Positions 15,517 through 21,685 of a stretch of DNA of 21,994 nt are shown piece by piece. The translations under genes and the position numbers were made by a program. Under the pieces are notes generated by a model that ran no database searches, was not told the origin of the DNA, and worked only from the letters and a program-made list of their open reading frames with translations. Each line of letters starts with the position of its first letter. Position 1 is the stretch's first letter. This DNA is from Flavobacterium sp. UBA807 (lineage in GTDB: Bacteria > Bacteroidota > Bacteroidia > Flavobacteriales > Flavobacteriaceae): assembly GCA_002296885.1 (NCBI GenBank), contig DBIH01000176.1, positions 1 to 21,994 of the forward strand, in the 5' to 3' direction.

Positions 15517-16302
15517 TTATTCGTTATTCCTATTGGCCAAAGCCACTTTAACTTCTTTATAATTTTTAGATATTTTATTGATTACTTTTTCACGGAAAGT
15601 TTGTTCTAATTCGCCATCAACCTGCGAAAGCAAACTTTTAGCATCAATTTTTACTGATGATTTTTGGTTAGCAGATTGTTTTGCCGTTTTGTCTAAATCG
15701 GCTAACAAACTTTCATCTGACGCTGACTTAACAGGCTGAGTGACTTCTTTGGGTGTGATAACTTTCGGCAAATCTTTTAAAGCAACATCCGAACTGTTTT
15801 GAAATTCGATTTGCTTGTCGCGATTGATAAGCGGATTTTGATTGATTGATTGATTTTTGATCGTTGGTTTTTGATTATTGATTGAAACTGCTGATTGATT
15901 ATTATTTATTTTTTGTGATTTTGGATTTAACTCCGCTCTGTTCGACTCTGGCTCGAGTTGATTTCCTGTTGAAGCTACTGCTTTATTTTCCTGAACTTTC
16001 TCTAAAATCGGAGCATGAAATTGATTTGTGTCTTTCTTAATCGTGTCATTTTCAATTTCAGTTTCAGCAACATTATTCTGAGGCTCTGATTTTGCATTTT
16101 TTTGAGAGAAGAAAAACATACCAAGTGTTACTAAAACCAAAACGCTTGCAGCTATATACAACCAGCCAAAAGAACGTCTTGTTTTTTTTTCTTCAGCAAC
16201 CGAAAGCATTGCATCTAATCTGTCCCATGCCTGGGCTGATGGTTGAATTTCTCTCGAATTCAACTTTTCTCTTATCTGATTTTCTAATTTATTCGGTTCC
16301 AT
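15517..16302 (-). CDS. Anti-sigma-factor-like single-pass membrane protein with N/Q-rich tail
   Basis: 261-residue protein. A cytoplasmic N-terminal segment of about 45 residues (LENQIREKLNSREIQPSAQA, then WDRLDAML) precedes one membrane helix at about 46-65 (WLYIAASVLVLVTLGMFFF). The rest is a long periplasmic region. Residues about 110-170 are low complexity and Asn/Gln rich (INNNQSAVSINNQKPTIKNQ). The C-terminal end (LLSQVDGELEQTFREKVINK) is helical. No enzyme motif is seen. It overlaps the upstream sigma gene by 14 nt, the normal sigma/anti-sigma arrangement, and the N-terminal segment would be the sigma-binding part. The role is inferred from topology and context. Confidence 0.75.
   Translation of the reverse strand: MEPNKLENQIREKLNSREIQPSAQAWDRLDAMLSVAEEKKTRRSFGWLYIAASVLVLVTLGMFFFSQKNAKSEPQNNVAETEIENDTIKKDTNQFHAPILEKVQENKAVASTGNQLEPESNRAELNPKSQKINNNQSAVSINNQKPTIKNQSINQNPLINRDKQIEFQNSSDVALKDLPKVITPKEVTQPVKSASDESLLADLDKTAKQSANQKSSVKIDAKSLLSQVDGELEQTFREKVINKISKNYKEVKVALANRNNE
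15820..15930. repeat. Low-complexity TTGATT-type repeats inside the anti-sigma-like gene
   Basis: The plus strand shows many TTGATT/ATTG units, including ATTG three and a half times at 15841-15855, and more copies to about 15900. They encode the Asn/Gln/Ile-rich periplasmic stretch on the minus strand. The units are imperfect and the reading frame is intact. Confidence 0.55.
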
Positions 16303-16849
16303 TGTTATAATTTTTTAGTTTGCTTATATTGTCCTGAAGCATTTTCCGTGCGTGTGACAACTGCGATTTGGATGTTCCTTCATTTATTCCGAGCATAGCA
16401 GCAATTTCTTGGTGTTTGAATCCTTCGATGCAATACAGATTGAAAACCATCCGATAACCATCGGGCAAATTGTCTATCAAAAACTGAATGTCTTCAACAG
16501 AAAATTTACTTTCAATATCGTTGTGACGCTCTTCAAAATATTCTTCATCTTCAACGAACTTTACTTTTTTCTGAACCCTGATATACGAAATACATTCGTT
16601 AATCATGATTCTTCGAATCCAGCCTTCAAAATTTCCTTTGTGCTCAAAATTTTTAAGATTCGTAAAGACTTTCATAAAAGCCGTAATCATAATATCTTCG
16701 GCCTGATGCAAATCTTTTATATACTGACGGCAAACGCTTAACATTTTTGGAGCGTACTTAGAATATAATTTATGTTGTGCGTGGCGATTATTTTCGACAG
16801 CCAATTCGATTATTTCTTTTTCTTCCTGATGTAAGTTGATTACCTTCAT
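16289..16849 (-). CDS. ECF-family RNA polymerase sigma factor
   Basis: 186-residue sigma-70 family protein with only regions 2 and 4, the ECF layout. Region 2 spans about 23-92: AQHKLYSKYAPKMLSVCRQY, then the QAEDIMITAFMKVFTNL core-binding segment and FEGWIRRIMINECISYIR for -10 recognition. Region 4 spans about 118-175, with IDNLPDGYRMVFNLYCIEGF and the helix-turn-helix HQEIAAMLGINEGTSKSQLS. It heads the module with the anti-sigma-like gene (14-nt overlap) and the coiled-coil barrel gene. No TAnnTTTG element is seen upstream, unlike most other transcription units here, so it may use a different promoter, possibly its own. ECF autoregulation is common but is not shown here. Confidence 0.93.
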   Translation of the reverse strand: MKVINLHQEEKEIIELAVENNRHAQHKLYSKYAPKMLSVCRQYIKDLHQAEDIMITAFMKVFTNLKNFEHKGNFEGWIRRIMINECISYIRVQKKVKFVEDEEYFEERHNDIESKFSVEDIQFLIDNLPDGYRMVFNLYCIEGFKHQEIAAMLGINEGTSKSQLSHARKMLQDNISKLKNYNNGTE

Positions 16850-16940
16850 TTAGATTGTAGTGTTCTTAAATAATTTTGATTTTTAATGAATAACTGACTT
16901 CTATTGACATAGACGAGAATGGTTGAAAAATAGTTGCATA

Positions 16941-16977
16941 GTGATTTGAAAATTTTGTGATTTGAAAATTTGAAAAT
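16941..16977. repeat. Intergenic direct repeats, GTGATTTGAAAATTT
   Basis: GTGATTTGAAAATTT occurs perfectly at 16941-16955 and 16957-16971 (16-bp period). TTTGAAAAT occurs again at 16969-16977. The array lies between the sigma gene and the prenyl synthase gene, upstream of the sigma factor. It may be a dispersed repeat or a binding site. Confidence 0.7.
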
Positions 16978-17030
16978 GAAAAACATCAACAAAATCAATA
17001 CTTTACGACTTAAAAAATATTCAAAAAAAA

Positions 17031-18011
17031 TTATTTTTTTCGCTCGATGACGTAATTTACCATCAGAGAAAGTGCTTCTCTAAAGTCAGATTTAGGGAAA
17101 GTTTCAAGAATTAAAAGTGCTTCCTGCTGGAAATGAAACATTTTTTGTTCGGCATAAGTCAATCCGTTTTTATCTTTTACAAATTGGATGACTTCTTTAA
17201 CACGTTTCCTGTCTTTGTTGTGATTCTTAATCGAATTGATGCACCAGCTTTTTTCTTTTGGAGTACAATTATTCAGTGCATAAATTAAAGGCAAAGTCAT
17301 TTTTTGCTCTTTGATATCGATTCCGGTTGGTTTTCCGATAGCGTCATCCGTATAATCAAACAAGTCGTCTTTGATTTGGAAAGCCATCCCGATGAGTTCA
17401 CCAAATTTTCGCATCTTTTCGACAAGAATTTCATCTTCAGAAACTGATTTGGCACCAAGTGCACAGCAAGAAGCTATAAGAGTCGCTGTTTTTTTGCGGA
17501 TGATTTCATAATAAACTTCTTCAACAATATCAAGGCGGCGTGCTTTTTCAATCTGAAGCAGTTCGCCTTCGCTCATTTCGCGGACAGCGACAGAAATTAT
17601 ACGAAGCAAATCAAAATCGCCATTATCAATGGAAAGCAACAATCCTTTTGACAATAGATAATCACCAACGAGAACGGCAATTTTATTTTTCCACAATGCA
17701 TTGATAGAGAAAAATCCGCGGCGGCGGTTACTATCGTCAACCACATCGTCGTGAACCAAAGTTGCGGTATGAATCAATTCGATAACACTTGCTCCGCGAT
17801 AGGTTCTTTCGTTAACTTCATTTTTAGCAGACAACATTTTGGCAACCAAAAAAACAAACATCGGACGCATTTGTTTTCCTTTTCGGTTTACAATATAATA
17901 GGTAATGCGATTTAGCAGAGCAACCTTTGAAGTCATCGAATCGAAGAACTTTTTTTCGAAAAGTTCCATCTCTTTCTGAATGGGCTGTTTTATTTGCGAA
18001 GTAATGTTCAT
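17031..18011 (-). CDS. Long-chain trans-polyprenyl diphosphate synthase
   Basis: Cytoplasmic isoprenoid chain-elongating enzyme of 326 residues. The first aspartate-rich motif is D88-D89-xx-D92 (VHDDVVDDSNRRRG) and the second is D215-D216-xx-D219 (GMAFQIKDDLFDY). KGKQMRP near 44-50 and the KTATLIASCCALGA block are family hallmarks. The residue five positions before the first motif is Ala83, small, which allows long products. A C30-C40 chain for the menaquinone tail is likely (flavobacteria use MK-6), but this is inferred. The ATG at 18011 is preferred. An upstream TTG at 18020 is in frame but lies inside the candidate -7 element TATCTTTG, so it cannot be the start of a transcript from that promoter. 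Confidence 0.93.
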   Translation of the reverse strand: MNITSQIKQPIQKEMELFEKKFFDSMTSKVALLNRITYYIVNRKGKQMRPMFVFLVAKMLSAKNEVNERTYRGASVIELIHTATLVHDDVVDDSNRRRGFFSINALWKNKIAVLVGDYLLSKGLLLSIDNGDFDLLRIISVAVREMSEGELLQIEKARRLDIVEEVYYEIIRKKTATLIASCCALGAKSVSEDEILVEKMRKFGELIGMAFQIKDDLFDYTDDAIGKPTGIDIKEQKMTLPLIYALNNCTPKEKSWCINSIKNHNKDRKRVKEVIQFVKDKNGLTYAEQKMFHFQQEALLILETFPKSDFREALSLMVNYVIERKK

Positions 18012-18017
18012 TGCTTT

Positions 18018-18025
18018 CAAAGATA
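18018..18025 (-). promoter_or_regulatory. Candidate -7 promoter element of the prenyl synthase gene
   Basis: On the minus strand this is TATCTTTG, an exact TAnnTTTG match ending only 6 nt before the ATG at 18011. That would place the transcript start at or next to the start codon. No TTG is seen at the preferred -33 spacing. Confidence 0.4.
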
Positions 18026-18030
18026 CAATA

Positions 18031-18062
18031 TTGCACTCGTTAGAAAAAAAAATTTACATTTG
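18031..18062 (+). promoter_or_regulatory. Promoter of the 18118 lipoprotein gene
   Basis: TTG at 18031-18033 and TACATTTG at 18055-18062 are separated by 21 nt. This is a full match to the Flavobacterium consensus TTG-N17-23-TAnnTTTG. The start would be near 18069, giving a leader of about 50 nt. It is the best promoter in the window. Confidence 0.7.
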
Positions 18063-18117
18063 ATTAAACCTTTTTTGAAATAGAAATTCCTACTCCCAAA
18101 ACTTAAAAAAATAACTT

Positions 18118-18975
18118 ATGAAAACAAAATCTTTATTGGTAATGATGGCTTTAGTTGCTATTTTTTCGTTTGTAAGCTGTTCAAAAGACAACGACAGCTC
18201 TAACAAAGCTATAACTGCAGATGATGCCACTGCAAACAGCAAAATGGATCAGGCATCAAATGATATTTCAGATGTTACTGAAGATCAGTATTTACAACAA
18301 AACCCAACCGCTTCAGGTAAAACGACTACAGTTCCTGTATCTATTCTTCCTCCATGTGCTACAGTAACAACCGTTGTAACTTCTACAGATTGGACAAGAA
18401 CAGTTGATTTTGGAACTACTGGTTGTCCAATGCCAAATGGAAATGTTTTAAAAGGAAAAATAATCGTTAGCGGAAGTTTAGATTTCAGTTCTCCATATAC
18501 AATACATTACAGCTTTGATAATTTCTACCACAATGGAATCTTAATCCAAGGCAACAATACTACGACCCGAACTTTCGGAACCAGCGCAAGTTCATCAACA
18601 GCCCATCCTATTCATCTTATCAATATCAACATGACAGCTACTTTCCCTAATGGTGATGTTTACACAAGAGTAGGAACGCGCACCAGAGAATGTATAGCTA
18701 ATTTTGGAAATGGAAATTGGGGTGATAATGTATATGTATTCTTTGGAACTGTTACTACTACAAAACCTGACGGTTCACATCATACAAATGCGATTCTGGA
18801 AGCTACACCTTTAAGAATTGATATGGGCTGCCAATATAGACTTGTATCTGGTATAGTTACAATCTCAAACTCAAATCATTCGGCAGTTGTAGATTATGGA
18901 GCAGGAACTTGCGACAACAACGCTACAATTTCGATTGATGGCGGAACACCTGTAGCATTTACATTTGGAAATTAA
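18118..18975 (+). CDS. Predicted surface lipoprotein of unknown function
   Basis: 285-residue exported lipoprotein. The signal peptide MKTKSLLVMMALVAIFSF ends in lipobox FVSC, lipidating Cys21. The residues after it, S-K-D-N-D-S, resemble the lipoprotein export signal (Lys followed by acidic residues) known in Capnocytophaga and Flavobacterium, so surface display is likely. The mature part is Thr/Asn/Ser-rich and beta-like. A motif is repeated: TRTVDFGTTGC (93-103) and SAVVDYGAGTC (255-265). Five further Cys (80, 103, 192, 238, 265) could form disulfides. I do not recognise a named family. It has its own good promoter and a strong terminator, so it is a single-gene unit, probably lineage-specific. 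Confidence 0.85.
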   Translation: MKTKSLLVMMALVAIFSFVSCSKDNDSSNKAITADDATANSKMDQASNDISDVTEDQYLQQNPTASGKTTTVPVSILPPCATVTTVVTSTDWTRTVDFGTTGCPMPNGNVLKGKIIVSGSLDFSSPYTIHYSFDNFYHNGILIQGNNTTTRTFGTSASSSTAHPIHLININMTATFPNGDVYTRVGTRTRECIANFGNGNWGDNVYVFFGTVTTTKPDGSHHTNAILEATPLRIDMGCQYRLVSGIVTISNSNHSAVVDYGAGTCDNNATISIDGGTPVAFTFGN

Positions 18976-18995
18976 AAATTGCTAATTATAAAAGG

Positions 18996-19031
18996 AAAAA
19001 AGAGTCTTATTTTGAATAAGACTCTTTTTTT
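18996..19031. terminator. Bidirectional terminator between the lipoprotein gene and rlmN
   Basis: AGAGTCTTAT (19001-19010), loop TTTGA, ATAAGACTCT (19016-19025): a perfect 10-bp stem with A-run before and T-run after, so it works on both strands. The T-run overlaps the rlmN stop codon (19030-19032). Confidence 0.9.
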
Positions 19032-20070
19032 ATGATTTATTTGCTAATTGTCCACAGGCGGCATCAATGTCTTTGCCCCTGCTTCGGCGCACTTTGGCTA
19101 CAATATCATTCCTTTCCAAAGCTTTGATGTAATTGTCAATAGCATCGTCAGATGCCTGTTGGAATTCTCCATCATCTATTGGATTATACTCAATCAGATT
19201 GACTTTACACGGAACATATTTGCAGAATTTTACCAACGCATCAATCGAAGCTTTATCGTCGTTGATTCCTTTCCAAACCACATATTCATAAGTGACTTTG
19301 CTTTTGGTTTTTTGATACCAATATTGCAACGCTTCTTTCAAATCGGGCAATTGAAAATTCTTGGTAAAAGGCATGATGTGATTTCTGGTTTCTTCGATGG
19401 CAGAATGCAACGAAACTGCCAGTTTGAATTTCACCTCATCATCAGCCATTTTCTTAATCATCTTTGAAATTCCGGAAGTAGAAACTGTAATCCGTTTTGG
19501 CGACATCCCAAGACCTTCTTCCGAAGTAATCATATCAATGGCTTTCATGACATTGTTATAATTCATCAGCGGTTCACCCATTCCCATAAAAACAATGTTT
19601 GAAAGCGGTCGATTATAATACAAACGACTTTCCCTGTCAATGGCAACTACCTGATCGTAGATTTCTCCGGGTTCCAGATTTCGCATTCTTTTTAAACGTG
19701 CTGTAGCACAGAAATTACAATCAAGGCTACAGCCAACCTGGCTTGAGACACAAGCTGTAGTTCGGGTTTCTGTTGGAATCAAGACACTTTCGACTATCAA
19801 TCCGTCATGAAGACGCACAGCATTTTTTACGGTGCCGTCTTCGCTTCGCTGCATTTGATCAACCTTGATGTGATTGATTACGAAGTTGTTTTCGAGCATC
19901 GTCCTCGTTTCTTTGGAAACATTGGTCATGTCTTCAAAACTGTGCGACGCTTTGCTCCAAAGCCACTCATAAACCTGATTCCCGCGAAAAGCCTTGTCTC
20001 CATTGGCCACAAAAAAATCACGCAATTGTTCTTTTGTTAAACTTCGAATATCTTTTTTCTCGGTTTCCAT
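19030..20070 (-). CDS. rlmN: RlmN, 23S rRNA/tRNA adenine-C2 methyltransferase
   Basis: Radical-SAM enzyme that methylates C2 of A2503 in 23S rRNA and A37 of some tRNAs. The 4Fe-4S cluster motif CxxxCxxC is C114-SLD-C118-NF-C121. The catalytic Cys107 lies seven residues before it (TTACVSSQ) and the methyl-carrying Cys is C339 in DIDAACGQL, corresponding to C118 and C355 of E. coli RlmN. Other blocks are FMGMGEPLMNY and RITVSTSG. Length (346 aa) and the start METEKKDIRSLTKEQL are normal. It is convergent with the lipoprotein gene and divergent from the O-methyltransferase gene. Its candidate -7 element ends only 4 nt before the ATG. Confidence 0.97.
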   Translation of the reverse strand: METEKKDIRSLTKEQLRDFFVANGDKAFRGNQVYEWLWSKASHSFEDMTNVSKETRTMLENNFVINHIKVDQMQRSEDGTVKNAVRLHDGLIVESVLIPTETRTTACVSSQVGCSLDCNFCATARLKRMRNLEPGEIYDQVVAIDRESRLYYNRPLSNIVFMGMGEPLMNYNNVMKAIDMITSEEGLGMSPKRITVSTSGISKMIKKMADDEVKFKLAVSLHSAIEETRNHIMPFTKNFQLPDLKEALQYWYQKTKSKVTYEYVVWKGINDDKASIDALVKFCKYVPCKVNLIEYNPIDDGEFQQASDDAIDNYIKALERNDIVAKVRRSRGKDIDAACGQLANKS

Positions 20071-20074
20071 GTCG

Positions 20075-20082
20075 CAAATTTA
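20075..20082 (-). promoter_or_regulatory. Candidate -7 promoter element of rlmN
   Basis: On the minus strand this is TAAATTTG, an exact TAnnTTTG match, with only 4 nt between it and the ATG at 20070. It implies a leaderless or nearly leaderless transcript. No TTG is seen at the preferred -33 spacing. Confidence 0.4.
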
Positions 20083-20109
20083 GGCTATTTTTGGTTAGTT
20101 GTTAATTAG

Positions 20110-20117
20110 TACTTTTG
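20110..20117 (+). promoter_or_regulatory. Candidate -7 promoter element of the O-methyltransferase gene
   Basis: TACTTTTG matches TAnnTTTG, with a TTG at 20091-20093 spaced 16 nt upstream, one short of the preferred range. The start would be near 20124, just before the ATG at 20132. This excludes an upstream in-frame TTG (20099) as the start codon. Confidence 0.5.
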
Positions 20118-20131
20118 TAAAAAATATAACC

Positions 20132-20773
20132 ATGCATTTCCTTTCGGACGAATTAGATAATTATGTAACGCAGCATTCAGAAAACGAACCTGAATTATTG
20201 ATACAACTTAACCGGGAAACCCATCAAAAAATATTACAGCCAAGAATGTTGAGCGGTCATTTTCAGGGCAGGGTTTTAAGCATCCTTTCCAAAATCATCA
20301 ATCCAAACACTATTCTTGAAGTTGGAACCTATACCGGTTATGCTACGCTTTGCCTTGCTGAAGGTTTGGCCGAAAACGGAACTATAGATACTATCGACAA
20401 TGAAGAAGAATTATTCGATTTTCAGCGAAAGTATTTTGACAAATCGCAGTGGTCAAGCCAGATTACACAACATCTTGGTGATGGTTTGGATATTATACCT
20501 ACTCTAAATAAAAAATACGATTTGGTTTTTATTGATGCCGATAAGGAAAACTACATCAACTATTTTCATTTGATTGTTCCGATGATGAACAAGGGTGGAA
20601 TTATTTTATCAGATAATGTTTTGTGGAGTGGAAAGGTTTTGGAAGAACTGAATCCGAAAGATGTTTCTACTAAAGTGCTTTTAGAATATAATCAGTTATT
20701 GAAAGACGATCCACGAGTAGAAACTGTTTTATTTCCAATTCGCGACGGACTTACAGTTTCACGAGTTCTTTAG
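20132..20773 (+). CDS. Class I SAM-dependent O-methyltransferase
   Basis: Cytoplasmic methyltransferase of 213 residues, similar to the family 3 (caffeoyl-CoA/catechol type) O-methyltransferases. The SAM-binding motif is ILEVGTYTGYATLCLAEGL (about 66-84). TIDTIDNEEE supplies the acidic end of strand 2. DLVFIDADKENYINYF holds the metal-binding Asp residues of this family. DNVLWSGKVL completes the metal/substrate site. The natural substrate cannot be read from the sequence. The start ATG 20132 (MHFLSDELDNYV) fits the family and lies just after the promoter. The 3' end overlaps the end of the convergent PAP2 gene by 15 nt. Confidence 0.93.
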   Translation: MHFLSDELDNYVTQHSENEPELLIQLNRETHQKILQPRMLSGHFQGRVLSILSKIINPNTILEVGTYTGYATLCLAEGLAENGTIDTIDNEEELFDFQRKYFDKSQWSSQITQHLGDGLDIIPTLNKKYDLVFIDADKENYINYFHLIVPMMNKGGIILSDNVLWSGKVLEELNPKDVSTKVLLEYNQLLKDDPRVETVLFPIRDGLTVSRVL

Positions 20774-21316
20774 AATATATTTTCGGTAAATCTTATAGCA
20801 AATAAACCCGAAAATTACTCCAAAAAAATACCCTGTCAATATATCACCCGGAAAATGCAATCCAAGATAAATTCGGCTGTAAGCAAATATCAGTGGAAAT
20901 AAAAACAGCAGATAACTGTGTTTATAGTATTTCTTCAGAATCATAAAAGCAAAAACCGTTGTCGCTAATGAATTTGCTGCGTGAGCCGAAAAGAAGCTAA
21001 ATGTTTTACTCGATTTGACTACGCGGATGACTCCTTTTATTTCTTCATCATTGCAAGGTCGAAGACGATGAAAATATTCCTTAAAAAAATTGGCGGTTTG
21101 ATCACAGATGAGGATTAAAACTGCTGTGAAAAGTATGTAATACCCAAACTTTTTCCAACCAAGCTTCTTTTGCAAAAGATAGAAAATAAATAAAAATACG
21201 GGCGCCCAATAAACCTGTTTAGTAATGATTAGCCACAAGTCATCAAAAGTTGGCGAACCTAATCCGTTTAGGTAAATGAGAAGTTCCTTATCGAGCTGAA
21301 TGATTTTTTCCAACAT
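20759..21316 (-). CDS. PAP2-family membrane phosphatase
   Basis: 185-residue integral membrane protein of the type 2 phosphatidic acid phosphatase family, with about five hydrophobic segments. The three active-site motifs are KEYFHRLRPC (motif 1, KxxxxxxRP), SFFSAHAANS (motif 2, Ser-x-His with SAHA in place of the common PSGH) and SRIYLGLHFPGD (motif 3). Likely substrates are undecaprenyl diphosphate or lipid-linked phosphates; I cannot choose between them. Its ATG shares one base with the tatA stop (TAATG), so the two are co-translated. The 3' end overlaps the O-methyltransferase gene tail-to-tail by 15 nt. Confidence 0.92.
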   Translation of the reverse strand: MLEKIIQLDKELLIYLNGLGSPTFDDLWLIITKQVYWAPVFLFIFYLLQKKLGWKKFGYYILFTAVLILICDQTANFFKEYFHRLRPCNDEEIKGVIRVVKSSKTFSFFSAHAANSLATTVFAFMILKKYYKHSYLLFLFPLIFAYSRIYLGLHFPGDILTGYFFGVIFGFICYKIYRKYILKNS

Positions 21317-21639
21317 TAAAGCTGTCTTTTTATTGGTCCGGTTAAGTCATCCAGTTCTTCTTTGGTCTTATTTATTTCGGGTAAAATATTAGCGTCTAAA
21401 CCTGATTTTACTTTTTCGACTTCATCCGTAAATGTAGAAGTCAGTTCCTGCATTGATTTATCCAGTCCCTGAGATTCGACACCTTTCTGGATTTCGCTTT
21501 TGATTTCGTTTGTCGCATTTTTGAATTGCGCCATAGCTTTACCCATAGTACGCGCCACATCCGGAATTTTTTCAGATCCAAACAGCATTAATGCAATAAA
21601 AATGATAAAAATTAATTCGCCGCCACCTATTCCAAACAT
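21316..21639 (-). CDS. tatA: TatA/TatB-family twin-arginine translocase subunit
   Basis: 107-residue membrane protein. The start MFGIGGGELIFIIFIALMLF forms the short N-terminal transmembrane helix. A hinge (FGSEKIPDVART) and amphipathic helix (MGKAMAQFKNATNEIKSEIQ) follow, then a charged C-terminal tail. This is the TatA/B layout that builds the protein-conducting part of the Tat pathway with TatC. Glu8 in the membrane helix is more typical of TatB, and Bacteroidota often have such TatA/E proteins, so the exact subunit class is open. tatC is not in the window. Co-translated with the PAP2 gene. Confidence 0.92.
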   Translation of the reverse strand: MFGIGGGELIFIIFIALMLFGSEKIPDVARTMGKAMAQFKNATNEIKSEIQKGVESQGLDKSMQELTSTFTDEVEKVKSGLDANILPEINKTKEELDDLTGPIKRQL

Positions 21640-21664
21640 AATTTCTAATTTTCTAAATGAGTCG

Positions 21665-21672
21665 CAAAGTTA
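21665..21672 (-). promoter_or_regulatory. Candidate -7 promoter element of tatA-PAP2
   Basis: On the minus strand this is TAACTTTG, an exact TAnnTTTG match in the 46-bp gap before tatA, ending 25 nt before the ATG. The -33 part is weak. Confidence 0.45.
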
Positions 21673-21685
21673 CTTAAATTGCTAT

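Noticed and set aside
17012..17038. AT-only hairpin after the prenyl synthase gene
   Set aside because: AAAAAATA/TATTTTTT pairing is weak, overlaps the stop codon and is expected by chance in such AT-rich DNA.
18012..18020. TTG start of the prenyl synthase at 18020
   Set aside because: It is part of the TATCTTTG promoter element, and the ATG three codons on is a better start.
20099..20131. TTG start of the O-methyltransferase at 20099
   Set aside because: It lies upstream of the candidate promoter -7 element. The ATG at 20132 fits the family start.
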